A program made the position numbers and the translations under genes. Of a stretch of DNA of 64,000 nucleotides, positions 1-12,700 are shown one piece after another (the stretch's first letter is position 1; each line of letters starts with the position of its first letter). The notes under the pieces were generated by a model, which was given only the letters and a program-made list of their open reading frames with translations, searched no databases and had not been told where the DNA came from. Source of the stretch: Trichoplax sp. H2 (taxonomy: Eukaryota > Placozoa > Uniplacotomia > Trichoplacea); assembly GCA_003344405.1 (NCBI GenBank), contig NOWV01000099.1, positions 124,001 to 188,000 on the forward strand, in the 5' to 3' direction.

Positions 1-2499
1 CATCTTTTATTAAATTTGAAAAGAAGCCTTTTCCTTTAGGATACCTACAATACTGTCTTTTACATTAATTATTGATTATATCAGTATCTACACTAAATTG
101 TTGATATAGAGTAAGCCATTATTACCCAGTTTATACCATATAGCATAATATTTAAGCTATTCCCAAGCTATCAAAGTACACCGCATAATAATTTGCTATG
201 AAAATCAATATTCTAATTAACCTATAGAATTACCAACTAGGTAATTCAATTGCACCAATAACTATTATAGAGTCTTTTCATGTCATTTCTGTATAGGTTA
301 TGATTATTTTCCCGTTTAAGAAATCAGTAATTGAGAATGAAAGATCACAATATGTCCAAAGTGCTAAACATTTATTATGATCAAGGATAGTAGACTGAAA
401 TTTTTTGTTTAACGACTATGGATGAGAAAATTTTCTATAAGCTATTTTCTTTTATAGTCAAATTGAATACACCGGATTATTTGTTAAAATGTGATGAAAT
501 GATTGAACATTTCTATATCGTTACCAGTATCTGAATAATTATAAAGAGAGTTTCAGTAGTTACAAACAATAGATCAGCAAGTAGGTTCTTTAGGCACATT
601 TTACTCTATTTCATTATTGAGTAACGATCATAATACGATCATCTCTTGATGTACTTATACCGTATCTGCAAATTTATTTTATCAGCTATCATATTTCAAA
701 TGTTTTATAGATGCAGATTAAAACATTATGTAAGCACACGTAGCATGATAAATAAAGGCATTTCTCCCTATCTGACTAAATCTGTTACTCTTGTGCGCAG
801 TACGCGCATGCATGCACTTATATCTTGTATACAATTATGTGCATTTTTATTTGTAGTGCAGTACCTGTTATCTAACTGCTATTTTACTTAAAATGTATAT
901 TTAGTACTTATTATATACTTGAATAATTAGATAGTGTGCAGTTAGGAATATGGTGTTAGTAGTAAGATCAACGTAATAACTAAGACAGTATTTTCTGCGT
1001 TTACAAAATGTGCATTTACATATTGTGTAATCAATTATTGTCATCGAGCCATTATATTTAGTTTATAAGAAAAGGATTCTATTCGAATTTATCAATTGGA
1101 TCAATTTCACTTAGTATAAAAAGGAATGTTATTGGTATTTCATAGCCAGCATTCATCAACTCGTGCATTCTAAATGCAAGACAGTATTTTACGTGCCAGT
1201 TACAGTAAATAAATCACCTCAAAAACCCTTTCATGAGAATAAAACGCAAATATATGAGTGAATGGGCTGTAGATTTTGATGGAAGTGAACATTTTATTTT
1301 ATTTACTGGTAAGTTAAATGGGTGAAAAATGATGAACATCGTATTTTTATCGATAAAATTTTAATCTTCAATAAATTAGTATGTTATTATTAGTAAATTT
1401 TATCCTTTTATTTTTAACACCAGCAGCGGGCGTAGATAATAATGAAAACTATGATAGCAATTAATCTGAAAACTTATATCTATATAGATTGCTGTAGTTT
1501 TTTTACCCACAAAAATATTAAGATTTGGATTCGTATAATTTACTTTTAAACTTGTGCAATCCATTCTTTAGTTGGTGACATTAATCCTGTTACCGCATTA
1601 TTTAAAATAGACTTAATATACTCCATCCGAACACGTACAAGTACATTATCGATCTAAAGCTAAAGTGATGTTTCTAATTCTTATCTTATATTTATAGCTT
1701 GTTTGCATCCTGATTAGTAAGTCAATTTCTTTCTAAATTAAATGTCTCTCAAAATCGATAGAAAGAGACCATAGTATTTTAATAAATAATTGTGATAACT
1801 AATGGTATATACTTTAAAAGTCTTAGCAATAATATTATAAGTGAAGAATTAATTTCAATACAGCAGTTAATATTTCATGACGATATATGGTGGTAAATCT
1901 CAAAATTGCTAATTTATTAATCAACATTACAAATTCTATTTTTAATTGTTATCATTTGCATATAGTTTTGCTTTTTAGGTAAGATTTCATAGTTATCTCT
2001 TACTCTCGGAGATACGTGTCTTGCAAGTCCACCATTCCATTTTATTCATTTCTACTATCATATTCATTAGAATTAATATAAATAATTGATGTATCATAAT
2101 GCTTTCATTTCACTCCGTAAGATAATGTGACGTATGGAATAATCTCCGAAATTAATTTATTATTTATAAATATTGTCTAGTTAATAATGAACGGTGTAGG
2201 CTTGGTTAGATATAATCCTACTGCTCAATTTATAATATTAACTAATGTCAAGTCTATTTTAATGTAGGAAAAATATAATAAAGAAAATACCAATGGCCAT
2301 ATGCATTGTTAGCTCATATGAAATGGCAATTAATCTAAAGGAATCAATGTGATGAAAATTTATTTTGACGGTTTATCAATTATTGCAGTATCCCAAATTT
2401 TCTTTTGTAAACGTTACAAGATTACATCAAGCTTTAACTACGTAGTGGATAGTTAAAATTTTTCGAGAACGACCGAGGAAACACGAAATAACGACCGTC
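1..2499. other. AT-rich spacer, no gene recognised
   Basis: No reading frame here resembles a known protein, and the longest open frame (about 80 codons, 646-891) has no recognisable homology or splice context. A short open stretch at 1233-1308 ends in a good GTAAGT donor, but I could not connect it to a second exon. The block may hold the 5' untranslated region and promoter of the receptor gene that starts at 2500. Confidence 0.5.
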
Positions 2500-4903
2500 A
2501 TGGAAGGCAATTATAGTTGCACCAATCTTACTATGATTCAAAATGATTATCGCCTAGTTTATGGTATCATCTTAATATCAGCGACTGTATTTGGCTTACT
2601 CGGCAATATCGTTTTATTATATATTATATCAACATTAAAAAGAAGAATCTCAACCGATATCTTTATCGTTGGAATAGCAATTTTCGGTTTACTTTGTATA
2701 CCTTTACATGTTATTTCGATTTTTGTTTACTTTTCACACGATTGCAGGTACTACTTAAGAAGTGGAACATTCACATGTAACTTTTATGGTTGGTTATTAA
2801 CGATGATTTCCAGCAATGAGGTTATCCTCGTAGTTTTAATAAGTTTAGATCAATACATAGCCATTGTACATCCCTTTGTATACCGAAACTTCGTGACGAA
2901 TACAACCACTTTTATCGCATTTATCACGACATGTATCATATCGGCACTGCACTCGTCTTATCCATTATTAACACAAATTCACATGGTATCTATTTCGCCA
3001 TATTACTCGTTTTGTCATTTCGATTATAAGAGTAAACTAACTAAAGCTACTGGCTATACCATATTTCTATTCTCGCTTGGCATGGTACTGTGTATTGTTA
3101 ACGTTTTTTGTACTATATCCATATTGCGAACATTATGTCGAATTGCTAAACGACGGCATCAAATTCATCCATGCTACCAAACTGGTCCTCGAGCTGAAAT
3201 TAAATCAGATTACAATGGACTCATAGCTAACTTACTGAAACGCAATCGTTTAGCTCGTCGATCGGAAGAACTTGCTTTTGCTAAAGCATCAATCCTCCTA
3301 TTTATATTGTGTTTCTCTTCTTGGTTAGCATTTTCGGTAAGACAAGTAATGCGAGTAAGAACCTACTAGCAAACTGATTAATCCATTAACGTTGTTATAG
3401 ACGATATTATCTCATATTCTATTAGTAACTGGATAGAACGCAATTGCTTTATTAAGTTAGTTTGATATAAGATCTAAAGATTGAATCATAAAGTATTCAA
3501 AATTATCACCAAATTATTTATTATGGGGATATTATTATTTTAATTACTGTCTATCCAATAATACGATATAGTATTTGGACAATGTGTAGCCTAAAATTCC
3601 TTTCTGGTTCATGGTGACTAGACATATGATAATTAGTGTGGATAGGCGCTAATAGATGGAAATGATTTGGTTGTTACTATTACTAAAATTGGAATAACTT
3701 TATTTTCTCTGTCTATGATGTTTTAAAACTTTTATAGGTTGTGGCAATTGCAGGTTTAATCTACCACAAGACTATTTACAATGCCGAACTAGCGGTTATA
3801 ATAGTTATGTCGTTGATTCCAATCATTGTTCCTTATGTATGCATATATACTGTATTACCATATCGGCGACAGCTAGTACGAATTTGGAGAAATATCCGAT
3901 CATATAATCGAACTCGTCGGATGACATTTACCAACAGACGAAGTAAGTATAAGAATATCGAAAAATAGTATCGGAAATAATGATTATCTTATCCAAATTG
4001 AGACAATTAAATACTATTCCGAATCATAATGCAATATCATAAATGTATATAATCTTCAATGATCAAGTTTAAATTTGAGTAATTTTAAGTTTCAATATCT
4101 GCTACATATTTTTCAGTGAATAACGGTAATTGTTTTAGTTAGAATTCTTCCAAGCACGTTTGAGTAAATGTACTGCTATCTCATATGGACAATCTACAGT
4201 CTACATTTCGACAGATTCTCTCTTTACTGAGCTAGTGGAATGACGCTATGTTTCAGTTGAAAGATATAATACAATTTATTTAAGTTAATAAAGTATTTAC
4301 AGTTAACGGTCATCTTAATTCATGACAGTAACTATAATTGATAAAGATGGGTAACCTAAATTTATTGCCTAATTTGTGTCGATACCATTTTTATCTTTCT
4401 TGATAAGGAAGCAAAATTAGAGTATCGAATAATAATATCATAACAGGCTTGAAGGATGGCTTAATGTTCATACTTGCTTATCCATCCCAATTTAACTATA
4501 GACGTAATCTAATCTAATTATAATACATAAAATAATCGTAGCTTAAAGCACGCATCAAGCTATTTTTTGAATTAATTATCTCCAACTGTTTTGACTGATT
4601 CAATATCTTTGTTATTTTAACAATAAAATCTAGTTAATTTCTTGATAGGTTACCCTTAGAAGTGTTATAACATGGATTATGCAAAATACCTAAGCATTTT
4701 ATTGATTTCATTTTCTTCCTTTTTTATTCTATCTAGCAACAACAGTGTCTTCGTTAAGTACAACCACATCTGCAATTTCAAGCAGTCCAAGTCGATTCGA
4801 GTTAAGATTAACCAGTAGTATTTATCGTAAACCATCGAGGATTACGTGTAGATCTACCTCTAGCCGACATTTAAATCTAAAGACTTTCACATCTGAGTCA
4901 TAA
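2500..4903 (+). CDS. Class A (rhodopsin-like) G-protein-coupled receptor, 3 exons, ligand unknown
   Basis: The spliced frame is 2500-3336, 3738-3942 and 4737-4903, about 402 residues; all junctions are GT-AG and in phase, and the last exon supplies a Ser/Thr-rich tail ending at a TAA. Seven hydrophobic segments are visible: TM1 near residues 19-44 with the GN pair (35-36), TM2 52-76, TM3 from Cys93, TM4 136-158, TM5 185-208, TM6 259-283 and TM7 295-320. The N-terminus has two N-glycosylation sequons (NYS, NLT). Cys93 and Cys172 fit the conserved TM3-ECL2 disulphide. DRY is DQY (117-119). CWxP of TM6 is not present (CFSSW), and NPxxY of TM7 reads VPYVC, with Tyr321-Arg322 at the helix-8 position. 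Exon 1 alone stops six residues inside TM6, so the later exons are needed for a seven-helix protein. The ATG at 2500 is chosen because it precedes the sequons and TM1. I cannot assign a ligand; rapidly evolving lineage-specific receptors of this kind are common in early animals. Confidence 0.85.
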
Positions 4904-6336
4904 ATGTATCATTTTACCATGTAAATGAATCAATTAAAATTTTCTTGATTTTTATATGTTAGTTAGATTGATAAAGACGTCGTCGGTATGATCCAAATTG
5001 GATTATTGAGTTGAAAAAATATTTTGCTAGATGATTAAAAATTTATGGAATAATTATTATAATGGTGATATTGAATCTTTATCTACGTCCAAATTCAGAT
5101 TTTATTTCGTTTTTTTTCATGAAATATTCATACAACAGCTTGTTTATCCCCAAATGTAGAAGATAATTCTCAAATAAATAAAAAATATATTTTAAAGCAA
5201 CACTCTTATGAGCTGTAGCTTAGACATGATAGCTACAGTAGTCTATTAATAATATTTATACACTCTAATGGATAAGAAAGCAAGCCAAGCATGAAATGGA
5301 CTCGAACATCATAACTTCTGTTTCACAATTCACTGCTTCGTAAATATAGGATTGCGTGATTATGTCCAACTATTTTCTGATGTAGGGGGTAACTTATCAA
5401 CTTTGGTCAGTGACATAACTTACAACGGATCTATTCGCAGAAATAGAAATTAATTATGTAAGTATATGCATGATTGACAGCGTCTAGTCAAATTAAAAGT
5501 TTACGTACTCGTCATAAAAATTGGGTTGATTAAGGACAAACCAGTGAAGAGTTATTGTTTTACTTGAGTATTTAGATTAAAATGGAAACAGATTGAGCTT
5601 TAGTAGACTACTGGCTAGTAAATTTTCTTAATTTTAATAAGTGCCAATGTACAGTAATCATCCACCAGCCTGGAGATGATGAAAATAATATAAAAATTAT
5701 TGACGACTTAAATAAATCAAATTTAATACTGAAAATTTTTTTGGATTTTCTAATAATAAATGGATAATTAAGCTTCATTTCGCAACTTTTTACATAACTT
5801 TATTGAGTATACCTGTCTAATTTAGTTAATCTTAAACTATAGACTTATCTTACTAATTATTAATACAGAAGATGCACTATAATGAATGTAATAGTTTCAA
5901 TTATTGCATACTATTTTTGTGAAAACCGTACTACATGATAGAGTAACAAGAATATTCATATATTTAAAGTTATTGATTTCGTCGATTACATTGCTTCATG
6001 TATGAAATGATGTTGTACATTTAATGAAGCGATCGCAGGATTTGAATAGAAATAGCACTCAAGGACTGCTTAAGCGATTCCCAAATTTTATCTACGGTTT
6101 CTGATAACCTATACTGATATTTCTTGTATCGTGAATAAAAATTCTAATCTACTACTTGAATGAGAAATTGAATTTTCTTTATTATGGTAATACAGGTTGA
6201 ATACAGTTTTTCTGAGAAATTAGATCATTCATTTATCTACCGTTACGGCATCTAGCAGAAGAAAGAGTATAAAAAAGAACAAAATTATCGGAGCTAATGG
6301 CTTCATCTGACTCTATATCACGAATATTATTTAATT

Positions 6337-6358
6337 GGTTGATTGATTGATTGATTGG
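6337..6358. repeat. (GATT)n microsatellite
   Basis: Four to five direct copies of GATT in a row, flanked by AT-rich sequence. It has no visible link to a gene. Confidence 0.85.
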
Positions 6359-7888
6359 AGCAAAACATTCAAGAATGAAATTTTGATGAGAGCAATACAG
6401 ATACTTATTACTTTTATTTGTTTTTGTTGACATTTGTTTAACACTTTGAGCATTACTTTAATGACGATGTTTATTGACTAAAATAAAATTTAAATAAACT
6501 GCATGACGTTCAATAATTTACATCGTGCAGTTTATTCAAATTTTTTATTTTGGTAATTTATTTCTCCCAGAATAAACAAATGAAAAACATATACACTGGA
6601 GGTAAGTTTTATGTATAATAGATATTAGAATGCTGATTTGGCTAGTCGTATTAATTCTATCTGATGACACATATGCTTACAATTAGAGTATACGATATTG
6701 AAATTATAATAATCTTGATTATGCCTGATTAAATTTAGATGATAAATCTTCAATAATATTTTTTGATAGTGCAATAGCATAAAATTAGATCATTATGTTA
6801 TTTATGTTTTATAAGTTTAAGAAAATCTATACATGAGATGAAGACCTGTCATTTACTGTTTAGGCTTATTTTTGGATCTAAAATATAGTATATGCTATGC
6901 ATAAAAAGTTTATATTGAAACCGTAGATTAATCATAATTGTAAATTCCGTGTTATTGTCATAAGGTGGATAATATTGTATGGTCCTTTATTGTTAACCTC
7001 GTTGACTTTTATTTTCCCTCCTCAAATATCCGACTTATCGTCATAAAGACCCAATGATGAATAAAGCAGGTTTAATATACGCGTATGTTCTCGTGAGATT
7101 TATTCTCAATTAGATACTTTGATCTTTCCATTTTTAACTTCTTATAAAATGCAGTGTCAAGTTAAATTAGTATTTCCTCAGGCTTCCTTTTTTTCTTCTC
7201 TTCTCCGGATCTAATTGTCAATTGAACTTTTTCTAAATTTAGCTCTTTGTGTAGTGACTGCTGTGTGAAAATTATTTCAATTAATATCAGTTCCATTGAT
7301 TTAGCAAGGAAGTATAGGAGCATATAGTCTTATATCTTTGCATCCCATATCAATGTATACGTGTGTACACATCTTTATGGAATGAATCCATCCATTTCTC
7401 ATTTAAAAAATAAATGATAATTTAAAGCCATTTTATGATTTTGACTTACAGCGATATCAAATTGCTGCTAGAATTTTAATATTTCCTATATTGACAGTGA
7501 TAATGGTAGTTTCGGAGATTTTAGTTATGCGAGCACATACCTTGTTATCCATTTCGTCTTTATGCGTCATGAATATTACCGTCATTGCAGTATGAACATT
7601 TGACTTTACTAGAATGAACTAATATTGTTTATTATGATATATAAAGTGTAACTAATCAATTTTTAGCTAGTGGCAAATCGGATATGATAAAGTCATTGTA
7701 TAAATAGAATATTTACTAAGTCGACAGTACAATATTTATTTGTCGAACACATGTAAAAGGATACGTAGTACTGTAGTTGGGTTGTGCAGATGTTGTTCCA
7801 TTTGCCTTTTTAGTAATTAATTAGGTAGATTTAAGATTCAAAAATAAATGTTGATAGAGATTATACACTGTATAATATACAGTATACA

Positions 7889-7909
7889 TTATATATATAT
7901 ATATATATG
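7889..7909. repeat. (AT)n microsatellite
   Basis: An uninterrupted AT dinucleotide run of about twenty bases, preceded by TATACAGTATAC-like alternating purine-pyrimidine sequence. A shorter TA run is found near 8576-8590. Confidence 0.85.
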
Positions 7910-8834
7910 CTACAATGTATTCATTGCAGCATACCGGTAATTCTTCTTGTTTGTTACAGATACATAATTTACTATCGTACTTCTTGGCATGTAGGAGTGA
8001 TTTACCTAATTATTTCCTTACTCGAAATTTGATACCATAAACAAGGCAAAGGGTGACGCAATTTTTACTATTTGTAAATGTTGAATAAAAGATATACTCA
8101 CGAATTTTTGCCGTTAAAATAAAAAGAATAACTCTAGTTACAGTACAATAACGTAAAATCGAGCAACAGAATAAAATTTCACGCGGAGATTGCGGAAACA
8201 AAGTATTTTGAGTTATTTACACGAGATGCCATATAGTAGTCAGTTTAGCTCTGGCATATACAGGATGTATATACGCGTATTTCTTCATTTTGTGTGCGGG
8301 AAAGAGAGCTAGGTTGGATGGAAGGGAGATTTTTTTGCCGGAGGAAGGAAGGAAGTACAAATTTTTTCTTGAGAAGTCCCTAATATTTGCTATGTCGGTC
8401 AGTTTGGACTCTGCCTTGTCACTATTCTAGTGATGTCTAGCCTTGACTATAACATGTCATTATTATCCTTCATTGCAAATGGGAATGGCGTACGTATAAT
8501 TGTATACGTATAAAGGAATTTCCAGTAGACAATAACACTGTGTACCAAACTATTTCGGAAGTCCCTACGTACAGTATATATATATATATGTCACCGTTTT
8601 TCAATCAATAAAGAGAAAATACTGCCAACAGTTTCCACAGAAACAATCTTAGACTTTTGACCAATACCATATGGTTAAACTAAGATTAGTAAGCCAGTTG
8701 GTCGTTTTCATTCGTATAGTATTGTATTCCATATTGCCCTTACCTCGATACGCGTATATAATTAGATAACATAGTACGTCCATTTGCACTTGTGCACTTA
8801 AATGTCCAGTATGTACATACTAACTGTAGAGCCG

Positions 8835-8875
8835 ATAGAGGTAAGGAAAAAAAAGCTTTTTTTTCTTACCTCTAT
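8835..8875. repeat. Near-perfect 41-base palindrome (A8/T8 stem)
   Basis: The left arm ATAGAGGTAAGG followed by eight A and the right arm of eight T followed by CTTACCTCTAT are reverse complements around a central AGCT-like core, apart from one missing base. It could extrude as a hairpin with almost no loop. No gene is adjacent. Confidence 0.8.
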
Positions 8876-9015
8876 GACACATACTCATTTCTTTCATTTT
8901 TATACATAAAGTTGGGTGAAATTGGATCTGCAAGAGTCTATGACAATGAGTTGAGTGCAAAACGACTGAGCTAAAAGAAAAGACCACAGCGTTCAGTCAA
9001 ATCATGGCGTACAAC

Positions 9016-9146
9016 AGGCCCAGCCATATTGATGTTGATATCTTCAATATTCAGCGTAAGCCACTTCAACAACGCCATACTTTTATTTAAGTGGAAATAG
9101 CCCCTTCCATTTTATGAAGATATCGACATCAACATGGCTGGGCCTT
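9016..9146. mobile_element. MITE-like element with ~30-base terminal inverted repeats
   Basis: The ends AGGCCCAGCCATATTGATG and CATCAACATGGCTGGGCCT face each other as an inverted repeat. The match continues inward through GATATCTTCA, about 30 bases per arm with two or three mismatches, and spans 131 bases. There is no open frame. Such short, non-coding units bounded by inverted repeats are typical of non-autonomous DNA transposons. A clear target-site duplication is not seen, though TCATGG occurs in both flanks. The arms are GC-richer than the surroundings, which also suggests insertion. It lies about 580 bases upstream of the CLYBL start. Confidence 0.5.
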
Positions 9147-9226
9147 AGTCATGGACTACTGAAGACCATGGCCATAGTAAAAATTAGAGACCCTGTATGA
9201 GGGTTTCTAGTGAACATTATACTGTA

Positions 9227-9520
9227 TACAGTGGTACAAGGGCCGAAGTAGTACTGTAGTGTCAATCAGTGTACTGCACCAGTGCACCGTACCAGTGGTG
9301 AGAAAAATAGATGTCATCCCAGAAATGCAAAGGAGAGTGTTAGAACTGAAGGGTTGAAAGTTGAGTTTATTATGAAACTCCTGTGGCGAAATCTGCGTAT
9401 TGTCATGCTAACGCACACTACAGTACAGTCTCTAACCCAATAAAATCATGTCATGGGTGACATCACTTTCGTACCTGAGTGATACAGTACTGTACTGTAT
9501 ACAGTAAGCTTCTCGGATCG
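9227..9520. repeat. Cluster of self-complementary TACTGTA/TACAGTA words upstream of CLYBL
   Basis: The stretch repeatedly uses TACTGTA, ACAGTAC and related words, densest at 9481-9502, where TACAGTACTGTACTGTA reads almost the same on both strands. Similar clusters lie upstream of three other genes in the window. It ends about 210 bases before the CLYBL start codon. Confidence 0.6.
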
Positions 9521-9729
9521 GCCTGTACTGCATATTAATTAAATAAATAAATTAAATAATTATAGATATTAATTATTAACTAACAACTAGCACAGTAGAT
9601 TGCAAAGCAACACCTGCCAGCTATAAATAACGATCTACCAACGTTTTACTTGAGGTATAGCAGCAGGTAAAGCAGGAAATTCTGATATCAGCCAGATAGT
9701 CTGTGCAAAAAAGAGTCGAAAGAACAAAA

Positions 9730-12700
9730 ATGAACGGTATAGCCAAATTTTCATCCATCAATTTCATGCCTGGACGTGGCCTACAGGTCGCATGTTGGCG
9801 TGGATTTCATTGTAGTCATACGATGAAATATCATCAACGAGTTGCAGCTACTCCAAGGCGTGCTATTATGTATGTTCCTGGATATGATGATCGTAAAGCG
9901 AATAAAGCTGCAACTTTAACCATTGATTCGATCGTTTTGGATTGTGAAGATGGAGTTGCTATCAACAAAAAGGTTGGTGTCAACTACTGTATTAAATGAA
10001 TATACACAAGCATTGGCATCTCCTCCTTGAAACTGAATACAGAGAGAAATAGTCAATGATCAATTGATTTATGATTTCTGCTAATTTTCCACCTCTGCCA
10101 CGTACATGTTTACTAAAGTTTTTCACATTATCCTGTAAAAATAAAATAGGATATGTGAAACTTTTGAATAGAACCTGCCTTGCAGTCTTTACGAAATAAA
10201 TTGCTACAAGGCGTAAATTAGCTACAGACTACTTACTGGCGTTCATTTAATCCTACAAGAAACATTTATGCTATAACAATGCCAGGCATGCCTAGTATGT
10301 TAACAGTACGCGTATTTTACTTAGATTAATTCTATCTAATAGCAAAGTATACAATCTAATATCTTACGAAGTAATACAGTATACGGTAGATTAGTAATGA
10401 AATATTAATGCTAGCTGTCGTGGAGACCTTAAGTACCTCCAATCTGCTGATGATGATACCACCAGTTGCGGTTAGGAATGGTACAAACTATATGATCTGT
10501 ATTATTTTTTACAAATTGTAGAACAGTGTTTACTTTTACGTCGTTTCTATTTTGAGATTGCAATTGCTACCTAACTATAGTGCTAGATGAATTTATATGG
10601 AGGAGAAGGAAGTAAACCATCTTATTGTTATGCAGTACACTTTTTCGATATAGTTGTAACGTTTCTGTAATGTAGAATGCAATATAGTTGCTACAGTATT
10701 ACTCATTTACCAGTAGTTAGATACAACGTTGGGTATCATTTTTACATGGAATAGCATTTGCTATAGCATCTGAGATAATGTTGTCGATGTTATGAAATAT
10801 GAGAGGTCTGAAATAAGATAGTATGAGTGCAGCCTTATTATATCTCATTATTATAGGGTACTGTCTGATTCGCTTTAGTATCAGTTAGAATACATGAGAA
10901 TGTCTTATCTCACTCTTACAAATGTTGGTAAACTTATGCATGTATGTCTAGGAAGAAGCACGAGTTAATATACCAAAATTACTGGCACGTACTGATTTCG
11001 GATCAAAAGATCGGTTTATTAGGGTCAATTCCAGAGATACTGGACTAACTGAAGATGATGTCTCTTCTATATTGGCGTCAAATAATTTACCTGATGGATT
11101 ACTTTTACCTAAAGTTAATTCGGTGGATGATATTAATTGGGTTCGTAAATAAGTGTTGAGAATGTAGCGTCGGCTTGCATATAACAAGGAACTGATTCCT
11201 TTTAATCATCCATATTTCTTAGCTTCATATTCCATTACGGAGATTTGTCGAAGCTATTAATAGTACACTAATGTAAAGACATGCTTGGTGTAGCTATCAC
11301 TGATACTCTGGTGTTGTTTTAGTTTTGTGATTTAGCTGCCAGAAATGGAAATGTTAAAAGTCTGAATAGACCTATGACTTTAGGTGTAATGGTAGAGACG
11401 GCGATAGCAATGCTAAATTTGAAAGAGATTACCTCTTTCAAGAGTAATACATTTGATCTACAATGTTTAATTTTTGGAGCTGATGACTTCTTGGCTGAAA
11501 TTGGTGAGAGATATTTACATTGCATTTTATCTTGTATTTCATGGATGTAAATTTTTTTTAATTCGTACCTACAAAGTTTATTGCGAGAATGTTGTACTGT
11601 AAGTGTTAATCGGAAGTATAATTATCTCGTTATCTAATCTATAATGGTACAAATCATGCATGATAGGTGCTTCAAAGACAGAAAACGCTATGGAATTAAT
11701 GTACGCTAGACAGCATGTAATTTTACACGCTAAGGCATTTGGACTTCAAGCTATTGATATGGTTTATAATAATTACAAAGGTAATGTCATTATTACAATA
11801 AGATTGCCACGTTTATTATGATTTTTATGCGGTAAAGTAATCATTATATGTAATTGTTTAATTCTTCTTATTTACTTCATCTATGTAGTAAAAACTAATT
11901 CCAGTGATTTGATTTTAAATGATGTTAATTACTAGACCTGATAGGTTTACAACGACAAGCTATAGAAGGTGCCAAAATGGGATTTACAGGTAGGCCATTG
12001 CAATGACGTATTTTAATCTGAAAATTGTTTGGTACCTATGGTGAGATCAATACGTGATGATTTTCTAAGAATACTATGATAAATTGCTAAATACGATATC
12101 TTAGATACCAGTTAGCAAACAAGGCTTTTTTAAATTATTACAAATGCAAGTATAGATAAGTGTTAAAGAAATATCCTTTAGGTAATTAATAAGTTTTGTA
12201 CGGTACAATACTACTGTATAGCTGAGGTATCCAGACTGCAAATATTACAAAAAATTTTTTTATATTTGATTATCGAAATAATGTCGATAATTATAATAAC
12301 CTATTCTAACCGTTTGCACTTGATATACTTTCTCTAATAATAAAAGCTAGTACTGTACAAATCCACCTTTAAAATGAATATAAGCCGTATAGTATAGCAC
12401 TAGGTGACTTCTGTTAGTAACTTATGAAGATTATTATCGACTTAAACTGTACGCTTCTCTACTTAATGACATTGTTAACTTGTGAATATTATACAATGAT
12501 GATGCGAATATTCAGGGAAGCAGGTAATTCATCCTGGTCAAATTGACATTGTACAAGAATCTTTTTCGCCTTCCAAAGAGCAAATTGAATGGGCTAAAGC
12601 ACTCTCCATAGCATTTGAAGATCATCAACAGCAAGGAAAAGTAAGTAACTGCTAAAATAGTTGAGCAAGCCCGGATAATACCGTAGCAGATCGATTAATT

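Larger units (their letters stand above)
4904..9729. other. 4.8 kb AT-rich spacer with simple repeats, a palindrome and a MITE-like element
   Basis: No coding exon is recognised. The stretch holds a GATT run near 6337, an AT run near 7889, a 41-base near-palindrome at 8835, an inverted-repeat element at 9016-9146 and a cluster of TACTGTA/TACAGTA words from about 9227 to 9520, all listed separately. Three copies of the palindrome TACGCGTA also lie here (7078, 8272, 8749). The few open frames of 60-70 codons look like chance. Confidence 0.55.

Noticed and set aside
646-891. 81-codon plus-strand open frame
   Set aside because: No family resemblance, AT-driven composition and no splice partners; expected by chance in this sequence.
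1233-1308. Short coding-looking stretch from ATG 1233 ending in a GTAAGT donor
   Set aside because: Only about 25 codons, no recognisable similarity and no following exon found in the next 1 kb; too weak to call a gene.
8792-8974. 60-codon open frame
   Set aside because: It runs straight through the A8/T8 palindrome; no homology.
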